A stretch of DNA of 64,000 nucleotides from Bisporella sp. PMI_857. Taxonomy: Eukaryota; Ascomycota; Leotiomycetes; Helotiales; Helotiaceae. The notes under the pieces are model-generated. The model worked only from the letters and a program-made list of their open reading frames with translations. It did no database searches and was not told the DNA's origin. Where the stretch lies: NCBI GenBank assembly GCA_021307315.1, contig JAJSPD010000036.1, positions 429,140 to 493,139 on the forward strand, written 5' to 3'. This document shows positions 34,856 through 47,478 of the stretch, one piece after another. Positions within the stretch are counted from its first letter, which is position 1, and the number at the start of each line of letters is the position of its first letter. The position numbers and the translations under genes are program-made.

Positions 34856-37800
34856 ATAGTAGCAAAATAACATATTTTACAATTGCATAGCAAAACTTTT
34901 ACAAAATATAAAAAAAAGCAGTACATTTTTCGACTAATGTATCAATTGCAATTCATTTTACTTTTCTATAATAAATAATAGTATTGTTTTTGACTTAGCT
35001 CAAAGTGAAAGCTTTACTAGTTGAAAAAAGCAGTAGTTTTTAACTACGAAGTATGTAAACAATTTAACTAGTTGTAGACTTTTTATAAACTTGTCGCTAA
35101 CTAGTTATAAGCTAATCTAAATATAGTTGATACAATTGATTTTACTTAACTTTTTTAATATATAACGCGACGTACAAGTCAATTTTAATATGCGACTAAT
35201 AATATTCGCTATTATATTACAATGCTAGAATACTTTGAAAGCTTAAATAATAAAGTTTTTTATATTATTGATATTAAAAAACGTCTAAGAAAAAAAGTCG
35301 AACAAATACATAAAAATGTATAGTACTAATTTTTATTTAGTTTAAAATTGTTTACTAACTAGTTGCAGATTTAATTCGGAAAAAAAAAATTAAATTACAA
35401 AAATATCAAAAGCGATCTGCTTAATAATGCTACAGTACATTTGACTAGATTTGAATGTTTTGGAATTAAAATTTGTTTTTTTTTTATTTTTAATTGCGAC
35501 AGTTTACAAATTATACTAAAGTTGACAATATATAGTTTTTATTACTAAAAACAACTAGACAAAAACTAGTTGTAGACTTAGCATTACGAAAGCAAAATTC
35601 TGAAAAATATCGATTACAGAAAACTTATATTTTACTTTGCAAAAAAACTATTTCGAAAATCGGCTATGCAAACTATATAAAAAATGTACCGGAAAACTGT
35701 TTTAAAAAGCTCGACAAATTTAGTTCGTAACTAGTCAGTTTTTAAACGCTATTTAGTTGCTAACTGGTTAAGCTAACAAGTGCATTTTAATATAATGTCG
35801 AATGTTTCAAAATATCGATCGAATAATGGAATTTATTATTATTAGAATAATTTTAAAGCATTTTATGTATTTAACGTACAATATTTTCAGACATTGTTTA
35901 TTTACGCGAAAAACGAGCAATTCGATATTGTAGTACAATAAAAAAAATAAAAGCGAGCAAAAATACATGCAGTAAGTAGTAATTAACTAGTTATTAACCG
36001 GTAAAAACTATACTAATTAGCAAATAGTAGAAATTTACGTTTAAAACGCAACTAGCTATTAAAAAATTTATGTTATGTAGAAATTGCGTTTATTGTTTTA
36101 CAAAATTTAAATTTATATTTTTAAGTATTTTTTTAAGTTAAAAGACTATATACTTATTTTTCGCTGCTACTTACAAAAACGCCGCAACGAATTTTTAAAA
36201 AATTACTACTTTAATAAAAGCTTACAATTTATTAAATTAACAAAAGTATATAACTAGTCTTCAACCGAATAGTTACTAGTTTTTTACCGGTAAAATATAG
36301 CGAAACTTGGATTTTTACTTTAAGCAAGTAAATTTTTTCGCAGTTCGCAAATAGCGAAATATTTAGAAAATAACAATGTTTTTTTTGTTTTTAATATTTA
36401 TTTATTACTTAATAACAACGATTTATAGCGTTATTATATTCGCGTTTTACAGCTTATCACAATATTTACAAAAAACAAACTTTGTTAGTAAGCAACAAGC
36501 TTTTAACTAGTTTACAACCGGTTTTAAACGCGTTACTAACCGGTAGTAAATGTCGTATATAAATACAATTAACAATATATACATAAAATGTATATATACA
36601 AGAAATTATTAACGACAGCGATAGAAATTAGTTTGTTTGTTGTTTTACATATAAACAAGCTGTAGAATTTATGCGACTAAAGTTTATTTAAGTAGATATA
36701 ACTTTTAAGCGTATTTACGAAAAAATCAATGAAATTGTATTTAGGTATTTTAATAACAACGGTCAAAAATGTAAGTGTAAACCGGTCTTTAACTAGTTTT
36801 TATTTAGTATTTAACAAAATTTCTACTATTTGTAGTATTTACTGTAGCTCGGATTTACGTTAATCGAAATACGGAAAAAATATATAAAAAAGCGTTCGGA
36901 ATATTGTTTCGGAACTTGTTAAAAGTTACAGGTCAATTAATTCAATTCGAGCATATTTACAATTCCGGATTTTAAGGGTTTTTAGCTAATATATGTAGAA
37001 AACAAACGTATAGTATATTTAGTTATGTTTTAGTCTTTTACTAGTTACTAACCGGTTAAAGCTTTAACGTATATTTTTATTTTTTCGACTTTTAGCGAAC
37101 TTGGCAAATATATTTTTTACGTATTAATTTATTGTTTAGTTTATTTTAAACGAAATATCCGTATATTTTAAAGCTATTTATTATATTACGACATTAAAGC
37201 TATTTTAAAATTAGAATTTCGTAAAAAAATCCAACTATTTTTTAACCGGTTAAAAACTGATCTAAACAAAAAAATACGAGACTTTGTTTGCCGATACAAT
37301 TGTTAACTGATTTTTAAAAGTTTTAATAAATACTATAGTTTAATAAATTTAAAGTTTTTTACTGTTGTACAGTATTATACTAATACTTTCGAGTCGATTT
37401 ATCGGAAAACAAATTAAATAAAAATTCATCAAAGTTGGTTAGCTGTACTAAAAAAGTATTATTTAGTAATTAAAGAATTGTTAACCGGTTGCTAACTAGT
37501 TTAGCGCTCAAAATATTAATACTCGTGAAATTTATTCGATTACAACTTGGTTTTTTTCGAGTGTTAAACATAGTTAAAGTAATAAAAGTTTTTTTAAACG
37601 ACTATTAAACGCTATTAAAAAAAAAGATCGTTATATTCGAAAGCTTAATAATAAAACTAAAGCACAACCGGTAATTTTAATAAGTTCTAATAAAAACTTA
37701 AACACGAGCGAAAATTCTTTTAGTTTTCAACTAGTAAACGACCGGTTATCGACTGTTTTTTTTTACACATCAACTTTAAAACGAAGTAAATCACTAAGTT

Positions 37801-38327
37801 TTTTACAGTTGAAAAAAGCTTAATAGAAAAAACAGTTTTTATTTAGAACAAAACTAGTAACTGATTAGTTTAAATCTAGTTGCATTCAGGAAGTTTTAAC
37901 TAAAAAAGAGCGACGAAAACAGCGACAATTATTAATTGATAAAATACAAACGGAATTAAATTAGCAAAACTTAAATTCAAAATAAACTATTTTGTTTTTT
38001 TTGAACGCCGGACAAGCAAAAAAGCTTGAAATAACGTATGGCTTTTTATGCGTCGCGACGAAACAAGTAAACTAGTTGATAATTAGTTTTGGTTTAGTTT
38101 TTTTTAACATTCGGTTTCGACTTTTTAGCTGCAAAGCTGTTTAAAGAGCTTTCGGGAGAATTATAAATTAATCGATTAATAACCGGTAACGTTCGAGTTG
38201 TCGTTTAAACGTCGACAGTAGTGTCGTTAATTGTAGATTCCGAAACTAGCAATTCGACAAACTTTTCTATATAAAAACCAGGAGTTTTTAATACTTTACT
38301 AGTAAGCAACAAGTTGCTATTTAAAAT

Positions 38328-38721
38328 TGTAACAAATAGAGGGCAGCAGGAGGGATTGCAATATAACAGATAAAATATGTGACTAGCGATGTCGTTGCAA
38401 TAGTGATGAATTGATATTAGAAGTATGCTTGTAAGTCTAACATAGAAGGAAAAACTCAAGCTTGCCTTGTTCAGAAAGCTCTAGCTGTTCCTTATATCTT
38501 TCACTGTGCTGTAGCTGTGAGCCTGTGGCTGCTGGAGCTGTTGTAGCTGGAAGCCTGTGGCTGCTGGAGCTGTTGTAGCTGTGAGCCTGTGGCTGCTGGA
38601 GCTGCTGTAGCTGGAAGCCTGTGGCTGCTGTAGCTGTAAGCCTGTGGCTGGCCATGGGCGGAGCGTGCCGCTTGCAGCCCTGAAAGTCCTACAGCTGAAA
38701 ACCCTTCGGCTGACTGTTACA
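38328..38721 (+). repeat. Solo LTR, family TGTAACA, inside the AT-rich element
   Basis: 394 bp starting TGTAACAAATAGAGGG and ending GACTGTTACA, with a perfect 5-bp duplication AAAAT at 38323-38327 and 38722-38726. Its base composition is balanced, unlike its host. Homologous to 20005-20509 and 43319-43665. It contains about four 36-bp tandem units (GAGCCTGTGGCTGCTG, 38512-38650). A solo LTR implies recombination between the two LTRs of a full element. Confidence 0.9.
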
Positions 38722-41054
38722 AAAATAGTAAAAAAAAAAAAAAATAAAAGCGATAAAAAAGGGATCTGATTAGCTATTTCAGTTACAGGCACGTGTTTTA
38801 CAACCGGTTGTTTACTGGTTAACAACTGAATAGCAGCATTTAAAAAAAGTTTAACAGACTTGTGTTTAGCAACTAGTAGTTGACTTGTTAACAATTAAGC
38901 TACAGTATTAGGGCCAAGTTCGACAATCGGCGCGGCCGGATAGTGTTCAACAACTGATTGTTTACTAATTAACGACTAAACGGAAGTATTATAAGAATGT
39001 GCTGCTGGCTTATATGTCGCTACCGGTTTATTACGAGTTGGCGACTGGTCGACAACTACGGTATCTGTTTTTTGCACTCGGGTTTAATAAAAAGCTTTAT
39101 ATTACTATTAGTTATGCAAAGAAACTTTATATTTGTAAAAATAATATACGCTGAATTTACAAAGTAATTTTGCAAAACAATAAGTGTACGCTTACTTTTG
39201 CTTGCTGCTTAAATTGTAAAAGCAGAATCGTTCGCAATATAGCACTTCGTATATTTGCGAAAATTTGTTGTTGTATTCTATCGTTTGTTACTAGTTAGCA
39301 ACAGGTTGTTAATAAATTAAGCACTAGTTAACGTGCTTAAAGTTTTTTGCTGCATTCGAGCACTATTAACAAATTTGCTCGTATAGTAAAATTATATAAT
39401 TTCTAGCTAAAAAAAAAACAAACTAAATATAAAGTACATGATTTAATTAACGACAAAACAAAGTTATAGTTTAATATACTTAATAACAAGTAGTAAAAGT
39501 AGTATAAAGTGCAAAATAAGTGAAATAGTTAAAAAAAATACGCAATTTTAAAAATTTACAACGCTGAGTTATAACGCTCGAACGTAAACTAGTAATTATT
39601 CGATTTATAACCGAGTATTCGCAAGTGTACAACGCGAAAATAATATTACAAATATGTAAATAGCGGAAAAGCTATTAAAACAAAAAGAAAAAGTTATATT
39701 TACTAACTAAAAAACTTTTAACACTAGTTAATAACTAGTTTTCTACTTATTATCGTCGTTAGAAATAACAATTGCTGTGTCAGCATTATTAAGCTTACAA
39801 CCGGTTAGCAACTAGTTAACTATCAGTTTTTTCTTAAAAACTTACAAATTAATAAATAGCTTGTTCTTTTGCTTTTTTTTACTGTAACTAGTTAAAAACC
39901 GGTTATTTGCTAGTAGCATTTTATTTACATTTTAAGAGTTGCTTTAATACAACGTTGAAAAAAAACCAATACATTATTGCTTGTACTAGTTTTAGACTAG
40001 TTAAACTTTAGTTAACTACTAGTTGCAGAATATACTGATTGTTTACTGCTGTATTTGCCCGGTTAGTCGTTTTAGTTTTATACTAGTTAAGCACTTTTTT
40101 GTGACCGGTTAAATTACGTACTTTTTAATACGATAACTAGTTAATAACTAATTGCTTTCTAAACGTCGCTTTTTTAAACTGGTTATTAATCAGTAAAATA
40201 CTAGTCGATTGCTGGCTTATTTACTTGCTTATAAAGCCGTTTTTGCGCTTGGAAAAAGTAACACATTCGCCGAGTTCGAAATAAGTCTAAAACTAGTTAA
40301 TATTTAGTTTTCTAGTTGTAAACCGGTTTGTAATTAGAAAACTTACTTTTACATGCTTTCGAAAAACAGCTGCATTTTCGCATTTTTTACTGCAAACACC
40401 GTATATATTCTAACTAATTAAAAGCTAATTTGAAACTAGATAGCAGTAATATTACTTCGTATAAGTGAATTTTTAAGTTGTATAACGAAAACTAAACTAA
40501 AACGCGTTAGTACAGTTGACAACCGGTTAAAGAGCAGTTTTATACTATGTTGTGTATAACTGTTTACTTTGCATTTAGTATTGCGAGTGTACGCTATAAC
40601 TAGTAATAAACCGGTTAACTTTTGTAGTGCGTACTACTACTAGTAATACGCAAAAAGTTTGAAACTGGTTACTTACTAAATGTTGGATTGTTAATAAAAA
40701 AAAAGAAAAGAAAAATGAACTAAGTATAAATTTATACCGGTTGGAAACCGATCTATAATTTCGCTTAGAACTTAAGCTAACTTAATCTAGCAAGCGGTCA
40801 ACAACCGGTTATGACTTACTATTGTTGCTTATTTAAGCGAGAATACTTCAATTTTCTGCTAATTTCATTGGTTTACCGGTTATCAACCGATCCGCTTATC
40901 ACTTATTTTTAATTAGGCAATTCCTCGGTTATCATCTGGGTTGCAACCGGGCGTGCCCCGCCCAAACATTTTTACCTTGTATTCCAGGCATCTCTGCATG
41001 CGAAAAAAAAACGGCCCCGAGCTCTATGCACCGAGAACGTTTTGCCCAGGGAAC

Positions 41055-41217
41055 TGTCAGGGTTATCACGTGACTATTTCGCGTGTGTTCCTTAATTGGG
41101 ACTAGTGGCCCATGGATTGAGAAACTTCGAGCTCTACTTTTTCTCCTTAGTTCAGTATTTTCGTATTGAAGCACCTACAATCCGCCTTTCTAGGCTTATA
41201 GGACCGTGTTGGTGACA
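41055..41217 (-). repeat. LTR-like repeat, family TGTCAC...TGACA
   Basis: Read on the minus strand it starts TGTCACCAACACGG and ends AACCCTGACA. It shares GGGCCACTAGTCCCA and TTAAGGAACACACGCGAA with 6977-7152. It sits 32 bp outside the large AT-rich element. No target duplication is clear. Confidence 0.55.
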
Positions 41218-41739
41218 GCACCCACTGGTGTGGTAGTTGACATTTGTCGATATGGGGATCTGTAGTTGTTGACGTTTTGGTGACGATGACTTCGCCTCAC
41301 CCCTCTATAATGTTATCTATATATTTGCTGTATTTTAACGATGTTCTTATGGTTTAAAACTCAAGTAGTAAGAATAGAATATTAGTAATAAAAAAAACAG
41401 CTTAAGCCACACATGCTTTGTGACAAGAATCGTATCGTCGATGTGACTCACACAATAGCTAATATTACGTAAATGGCTTACCAAGCATAAGGCACTAGCC
41501 TTTAATATTTTATAATGTTTTTGTGCCGCCCCCACAACATGCATGGACTATTGCCCTTTTTACAACATGACCACAAGCGGGATCAATATCTCTCCGCTGC
41601 TCCAATGCACTGCAATAATCTCGCAATATAATGTGGCAAGATCTCATCTTTTGAGGTCCCTGTACAAGTGGTGAAGCAATTGCTTGAATCCATCCGGCTC
41701 TAATTTTGATCTGAAGCCTATTCTCCTCGGCTCTTCATC
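41218..41739. other. Spacer upstream of the GFA gene
   Basis: No gene or further repeat is recognised; it presumably contains the promoter of the next gene. Confidence 0.4.
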
Positions 41740-42847
41740 ATGTCCGACCACACACCGTCGTCACAGCTTGAAACATTCAAGGGCAACTGTCATTGCGGTG
41801 CCTTCAAGTACTCCATTCAGCTCTCAGAGCTGAAATCTGTCATGGAATGCAATTGCAGCATTTGCTCCAAGAAAGGTTACAAATGGGTGTACCCCACTAC
41901 TAATGTCTTCACGATTGAGAAGGACGACGGCAAGCTCCAAGAGTATTATTTTGGAAAGAAGAACTTAACCCACATCTTCTGCTCTGTTTGCGGCACAGGC
42001 GTTATGGGAAAGATGCAGGAGACGCCAAACGGGCAGATGGGGCTCAACGTAAGTGCTCATCCTCAGCCGTGATCGCTAGCCTAACAAATCTTGCAGACGA
42101 GAAGTTTGAATGATGTCGATCCTGCGAAGCTGGAAAGTAAGCAGTATGTAAATATTCAATACAGAGCCGATGCTTTAATCACTCTGTGAAAGCTTTGCAC
42201 GTATCCTAACACGCACACAGCTTCAAAGGAGATGCTCTGGAGCCGCCATACACTCCGACAAAGTTCCAGGGTTCTGAACCCATATTTGATATGGAGGGAA
42301 CCAAGGTCTACACAGGTGGTTGCCACTGCGGGGCCGTTACTCTTGCTTTCAAGACGAAGCCACTCTCTGAAGTATCGCAGTCTGAGCCTGGTGTTAGAGA
42401 ATGTGACTGCAGTATTTGTACACGAGTATGTTGATCAAACTCCTTTCTATACAAAAATTTAATTCACCGCCCATGCAATACTTCAAAGTTGTTGTGGATG
42501 GTCAAGTCCAGCTAACAGGTTTTCAGAACGGGACTATTAATACATACCCGAGACGCGAACAAGTTTCTATCGCCGGGGAGGACAACCTTACTGCCTATCT
42601 CTTTGGTGACAAGCACCATGCTCACAAATTTTGTAAGACATGTGGCGTAGCTATTTACGTCGACTCCTTCGCGGGTCCTGACAAGGCAGTATATGAGGCT
42701 TGGCCGGAAGAGAGACAAAATAAAAGAATGATGATGGTCCAGCATATTCCGGTCAATTTGAGGTGTCTGGACGGAGTGGAGTGGGATCAGATCACAATCA
42801 AAAAGAGTGAGGGGAGTAGGTTGGAGCCCAAGTACGTAGTCGACTAA
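41740..42847 (+). CDS. Protein with two GFA (Mss4-like zinc) domains
   Basis: Four exons, 41740-42048, 42097-42143, 42221-42425 and 42527-42847, join in frame to 293 residues; introns are 48, 77 and 101 bp with GTAAGT or GTATGT donors. Each half carries the zinc-ligand set of the GFA family. Domain 1 has 'GNCHCGAFKYS', 'ECNCSICSKKG' and 'FCSVCGTGV'. Domain 2 has 'GGCHCGAVTL', 'ECDCSICTR', then 'NGTINTYP', and 'FCKTCGVAIYV'. The third splice exactly rebuilds the 'CTR|NG' motif. GFA proteins include S-hydroxymethylglutathione synthases, but most fungal members have no proven reaction. No signal peptide is seen, so a cytosolic location is likely. Start chosen at the first ATG, with clean upstream DNA. 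Confidence 0.88.
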
Positions 42848-43318
42848 TTGAGCTAAATCGATCCCTGAATGAGAGCCAGATCTACAAAAAGAATTGGTAT
42901 AAGCAGCCTTTTTGCTAGCTAATATAATTTTTTGCCATAAGTAATTTTTATGATTTCCGAGGAAAAACAAGTGAACTTCCCAAGCGAACAACATGCAGTT
43001 GAAACAAGATTCTAAGCGAGCGAAATACAATTCAAACACAATAATAAATAAACTGATCCCTCCCCTCGTCGGGCAGATAGTGTTGTAATTGGTTTTCGTC
43101 CCTTCTAAGGGGCAAAGGCCAAAGGCAGCCACCATTAGCAACACCGTTCGCGTCTGTCGGGTAGTCGAGAAAAGTTCCTAGCCAAACAGAACTAGCGACG
43201 GTAAAGCCAGTCAGTCTACCGGTGCAGCCGTACGCTATAGAGCATAACCGATTCATAAATCTTTCCTGGTTGTCTGCCGGGCCAGCGATAAGGCCATCAG
43301 CAATACACCGAAGGCAAG
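42848..43318. other. Spacer; possible gene fragment on the minus strand
   Basis: On the minus strand 43300-43050 reads 'RLTGFTVASSVWLGTFLDYP' without interruption and could be the tail of a gene cut by the LTR at 43319. I recognise no domain. Confidence 0.3.
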
Positions 43319-43665
43319 CGTAACAGAAAGAGGGCAGCAGGAGGGATTGCAATATAATAGGTAAGAACACGTAACTGGCGATGTATTTGCAATAGTGATG
43401 TATTGATATCAAAAGTATGCTTCCGAATCTAGCAAGAAACTCAAGCTTGCCTTCCTCCAAGGAATTCTAGCTTTTCCTTGTATCCCTTAACTGTGCTGTA
43501 TCCTTGACTTACGGAGCCACCGAGCTTTAGAGGTCGGTATCCCCGAAAAGGGTTCTAACAGTCGGAGCCCACGATAGTCTAGACTATACGTCTTTATAGT
43601 GGCTGCAAGCCTTCGGCTTGCTGTCGGCTAGCCTTCGTTACTGATGGTTCGCTTACAGCCTGTAA
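43319..43665 (+). repeat. Truncated LTR, family TGTAACA
   Basis: Begins CGTAACAGAAAGAGGGCAGCAG and follows the other two copies through CAAGCTTGCC and a degenerate GGCTAGCC...TTACAGCC block. The terminal TGTTACA is not found. The right boundary is approximate. Confidence 0.65.
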
Positions 43666-44179
43666 CTATCCCTAACCGACCCTGACTATTAAAATATCGT
43701 TTTCCGCAGCGGCCTAGTCCTGATTCTGTACCTGGCATCAAAAGTTTCTTTTCCTTTTTGGCGACGGCGGGTCTTCTTATATATAGCTTCTTTGGTATTC
43801 TTTTGTCTCATTTGGAACTGTTTTGCTTTTACTATAATAAGCTTGGAACAGTTCGTGATCTCCTCTGTTAGAAGCGTCTTCCAAGAAATTGCAATGAAAG
43901 CGGAGCGGGCAGTCAGAACCATCGCATCCCATTGTATCCCTTTTGATAGCACCTTAGTGGGAACAGCCCTCCAAAGGCCGAAGCATCGTCTGATGAGCCG
44001 TCATTATCATCATCATCACCAATCTCCCTGCCCCGAGGTTCGTATTGGCAATGTGGCATAGAATTAATGGGTGGCGAAAATGGGATGTCCTCGCTAACAG
44101 TTGGTGTTGGACCCTGGATTGCGGGAGTTTCGGGTCATGTGTTGAAAAATATAGCGCTTACGATTCTTGTTGATTTGGG
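43666..44179. other. Spacer downstream of the HET gene
   Basis: No recognised gene. Open frames at 43689-43952 (minus) and 43792-44061 (plus) are low-complexity and lack motifs. Confidence 0.35.
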
Positions 44180-46526
44180 CTAGACAATCGTTAAAGTCTG
44201 AACGGAGGCAGACGTAAACCATTGCAGACCATTCTCAATCCTGACCCTTCCAATCCGTTGGTAAGTATCTGCATCATTTGATCGCTCAAGAACAAGAGCA
44301 ACCTTTTCATTGTGCCCAAAAGTCGCGACAAGTAGGCACATAACCATCCTCCTTCGCATGTCCTCCGGGAAGTTATCTGCTGCCTCTGCCAATTTACCAA
44401 TATCTGTCCTGAAGTCTGTTTTTTGGCCTTCGTATTCAAGGAAGCATTTCAACCAGTGTTTGCCCGCCCGATACTTCAGCTTAGCCTCGATTACTGCCCC
44501 TCTTACTTTTATGAATCCATAATCAACTCTGCCGTACAGATTCGCGCCAGAGACATAGCATTGGACGTCGAGAATCTTGAGTCGACTATCTTCTGTGTAT
44601 GCTTTGGTATCTCGAATAACAGTTTCGTATGTGATAGCTTGTTGTACTGAATTATCAAGGAAGTATAAAGATGCCCAAGACCAGGTAGGGGTGCAAGCGG
44701 CAGCCGATCTTATTGTTTCCCCAAAATATGACTCCCGTGACCAAAGCAAGGCTCGGGGAAGGTCTTCTTTCCAGAGTCCAGCAATATATGTAGTGCCAAA
44801 GCGTTGAGCGAGGCGGCTGGCTAAACCTGAGAGAGCGGGTAAACGATCTGTCTCGTAGGAAAGTTTCAAGCAGGAATATTTCTCTACAGTTTCCAACCAA
44901 AGGTCTGCAAATTGCCTCATCTTATTGCCGCGCCTAAGTAACTCAAAGAAACGAGTTTTAATACGAGGCACAGTCGGTGGGAGTATTTCGCGGTTCTCGG
45001 TTCCGTTCAAAATAGTTGAGAAAAGTGGTTTATCAACCCGAGCTATTCCACCACATTCGCAGCGGGTACCAGATCTGCACTCAAACACCATCTCCTCGTG
45101 ATGAAAGAAGATGGTTCGTCTTGCAAGGAGACGCTCTTGGTATACCCATGCCCTACCCAGAAGTGGAGAACCGGCAGTGTTGTCCGACGGGTTAATGTGG
45201 AGTATGTCTTCTCGACTCGGCAGGGTTTCCACATCGATGCCTAGTAACCTGCGGTCAAACCATCGGTAGACTGAGGTGCGGTTATTCCAATGTGCCGGGA
45301 TATCTGATACCTGCTCGTGAGCACTCTCGAAATCAGGTCTCACGAACAGCGACGCCGATTCCCCTTGAAGATGCAACTCCAGCTTCAATGGATCCGCCGG
45401 ACACTTTGTGCCACTATCCTTTTGATACCGGTATCGCCGCTCAAAACACCCCCCTTGCGAATCCTCCGCAGACGTCGCGGCAATGTTCAAGTAAGACCCT
45501 GCATATATGTCCGCCATCCTAGCTGATTCGCGTTGCCAGTCCTCCTGATCATCTTGTATGATGCACAATGAATCAATCCACAAGTACTCGATACCAAGTG
45601 CTCTGGTAATTTCTATAGCATCCTGAAAAGTCTTTGGCAGTCTCGACCACCGAATTCCGCAAATTCTATGTTGTAGAGTGGCCTTTGTGGTTTTGATGCC
45701 AAGCTTGGACTTGCCCCAGCAGTAACTAAGTGTCATGTACTTTGCATCCTGTCCATTTGATTTAAAAAGACGGAGATCGGCGCCGCTGCCTACGTACAGG
45801 ACTCGGGTGGGCAGGCTGCTTGGAGTGCGAACTGAACGGCATTTAGGATGTGTTGCCTCGCAGTCCCTCATCCATTGTTCCAAGAGTGCGACTGCTGTAC
45901 AAAGGTCTGGATTACTTGGAATGTGAGATGTGGATCCAAACACGGCGGCAGCCTCTGTCTGGGCTTGAAACTATTAGCAGTAAATAAAATAAAAAAGATG
46001 GTAAACTACCTTTAGCATAAGCCGTAAAGCGATAGAGACGGATTCCTTTACCATGTACAGCAATCAAGGTGCCGTTTTCTTCAACCTTGCAGCTGAATGT
46101 GTTCAACAACCAGTAAGGGTTCCGCAGCGAATCCGGGAGCATATATGACAGGTACATCTCCACCAGACCATAAAAGATAGCACAGCACCGACAGCTTTGA
46201 GCTGATTTGCAAAGGTCGCGTAGTAGACAGCCCCGGTTTAACAACCCACAGAAGGCGGCTGAAGAGAAAATAGAGGACCCTAAAGCTAGTTGGTTTGGTG
46301 AAAGTGCTAATGACATCGGGTCATAATCAGTTTCTGGGTTGAAGAGGCAGCGCTCAGTGGGAATCTGAACTTTTTCATTCATAAAGAGAGAATAGACTGG
46401 CGGAAATTTGCCACCGATCCTACTAACCCTAACTCGTTGGCCTGAGTCGGAGCTGAGGACAGGACCATTGAATCCAATATCCATATTTCGTTCTGTGTTA
46501 TATCCGTAGACGCGAAAGCCTTTCAA
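44180..46526 (-). CDS. HET-domain (heterokaryon incompatibility) protein
   Basis: Two exons, 46526-46010 and 45963-44180, with a 46-bp intron (GTAGTT donor, acceptor after TTTCAAG), keep frame and give up to 766 residues. The second exon has the full HET signature: 'KYMTLSYCWGKSK', 'RLPKTFQDAIEITRALGIEY', 'LWIDSLCIIQDDQEDWQRE' and 'MADIYAGSYLNIAAT', then 'GRAWVYQERLLARR' and the late 'TPTWSWASL'. The N-terminal exon has the usual cysteine-containing lead ('DLCKSAQSCRCCAIFYG'). The first 70 residues look atypical, so the true start may be the ATG at 46316 or an unseen upstream exon. HET domains execute incompatibility cell death. No breaks are visible. Confidence 0.88.
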
Positions 46527-46966
46527 TAATTGAATAGCAGAAGCCAGCTGTTAAGTACCCGAGAAGATTTTTTTTTTTGGTCTCGTAGTCCCGTACTTCA
46601 GCTTGGGCGCCAACGCACATGCATGTGGCTTAGATTTCACGTTGTTCGAATCACGGTGACGCTATTGGATATACCTCCAACGGACCTGCGGCCCGCGCCG
46701 TAGTTAAGTTGTCAGCACAAACTTACTAATTAACATAAAAATTCCCTTTGCACCGCCATTTCATATTTTAATAAATTTGGTGTGAACATCAATTTGATAA
46801 TTTACAAGCACTGGAGAGTACGCAGATCCCAATGCTGCAAAAGTGACCACTTCCGGAAATCCTCAGGCCGCTCGGCAGAAGACGCTGAGGCTTCATTTTT
46901 TCCTCCACAACGAATCCTATTTTGGAACCGACCCTACTTCGTTAATCCACCCACGACATATTCGCG
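46527..46966. other. Spacer
   Basis: No gene recognised. A T11 tract lies near 46568. Confidence 0.35.
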
Positions 46967-47330
46967 ATGTCATGTATTAAAGTCACCGAGGTACACTACT
47001 ACTATCCTAATGGCATCAGGCGGATAGCTGGCCGTGGTGGGGAAAGCTGCACTGGTGTTGTTGATAAATCGACAGTGTTGAAGTACCCATGCATACCGGG
47101 TATAACCTACAATCTTCGAGTAGAAAGTCAACTCCTCGAGATATTGGGTAACCATCCCCGAAATATCGGATCGAAAGGCCTAACCGATGATGGCTTACAC
47201 CTTGAATAAGCAGTAAACGGAAATTTGAATAGCTATATCACCTCCAACCCGGCGCATCTCTGGACCAAAAGGTTGCGATGGTGTAGACAAGCTGCTGAAG
47301 CGGTGCACTCACACAAGATTTGGACTCGCG
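46967..47330 (+). pseudogene. Protein kinase N-lobe fragment
   Basis: The frame reads 'STVLKYPCIPG', then 'ESQLLEILGNHPRNIGSKGL' and 'TDDGLHLE', then a TAA stop (47207-47209). It continues in the same frame with 'AVNGNLNSYI' and 'LRWCRQAAEAVHSHK'. This order (ATP-binding lysine strand, helix C, hinge, helix before the HRD loop) is that of a fungal Ser/Thr kinase family. The stop replaces the residue after 'LLE'. The similarity ends just before the HRD loop, so the catalytic Asp and the C-lobe are absent. It is a truncated, dead copy. Confidence 0.72.
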
Positions 47331-47478
47331 GCAATTACGAACTAACACAATCCGCTACGGCTGGGCTATATATATATATATTGGTTTCTATTTCTATTTT
47401 TCTTACGGTGGATCTTTTTGAAATATAGCAGTAAGAGTTAACTGAATAAGTTACTATTAGCCTGTCGCGTGGCGTATC

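Larger units (their letters stand above)
34060..41022. mobile_element. RIP-degraded 7-kb element with 98-bp inverted repeats
   Basis: The ends 34060-34157 and 40925-41022 are inverted copies, about 90% identical. Both include GCTCGGGGCCG, nine T, and ATGCCTGGAATACAAGGTAA. Between them lie about 6.9 kb of very AT-rich DNA with almost no open frames, plentiful TpA and preserved CpG, the pattern left by RIP. The interior is dense in AACCGGTT and AACTAGTT palindromes and contains tandem subterminal repeats and a later solo LTR. Target-site duplications are not evident. It is probably a dead DNA transposon (Mutator-like or another long-TIR class) whose transposase has been erased; the class cannot be decided. 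Confidence 0.72.

Noticed and set aside
38437..38894. Gln/Ser/His-rich open frames on the minus strand
   Set aside because: They are translations of the 36-bp tandem repeats inside the solo LTR, not a protein gene.
34060..41022. Mitochondrial insertion or centromere as explanation of the AT-rich block
   Set aside because: Sharp 98-bp inverted-repeat boundaries, preserved CpG and TpA excess fit a RIP-mutated transposon better; no mitochondrial gene is visible.
42512..43144. A 210-codon minus-strand frame overlapping the end of the GFA gene
   Set aside because: It is a shadow of the GFA coding exon plus spacer, with no recognised domain in the overlapping part.
46640..46665. A TTCGAATC string resembling a tRNA T-loop
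   Set aside because: No matching T-stem, anticodon arm or acceptor stem around it.
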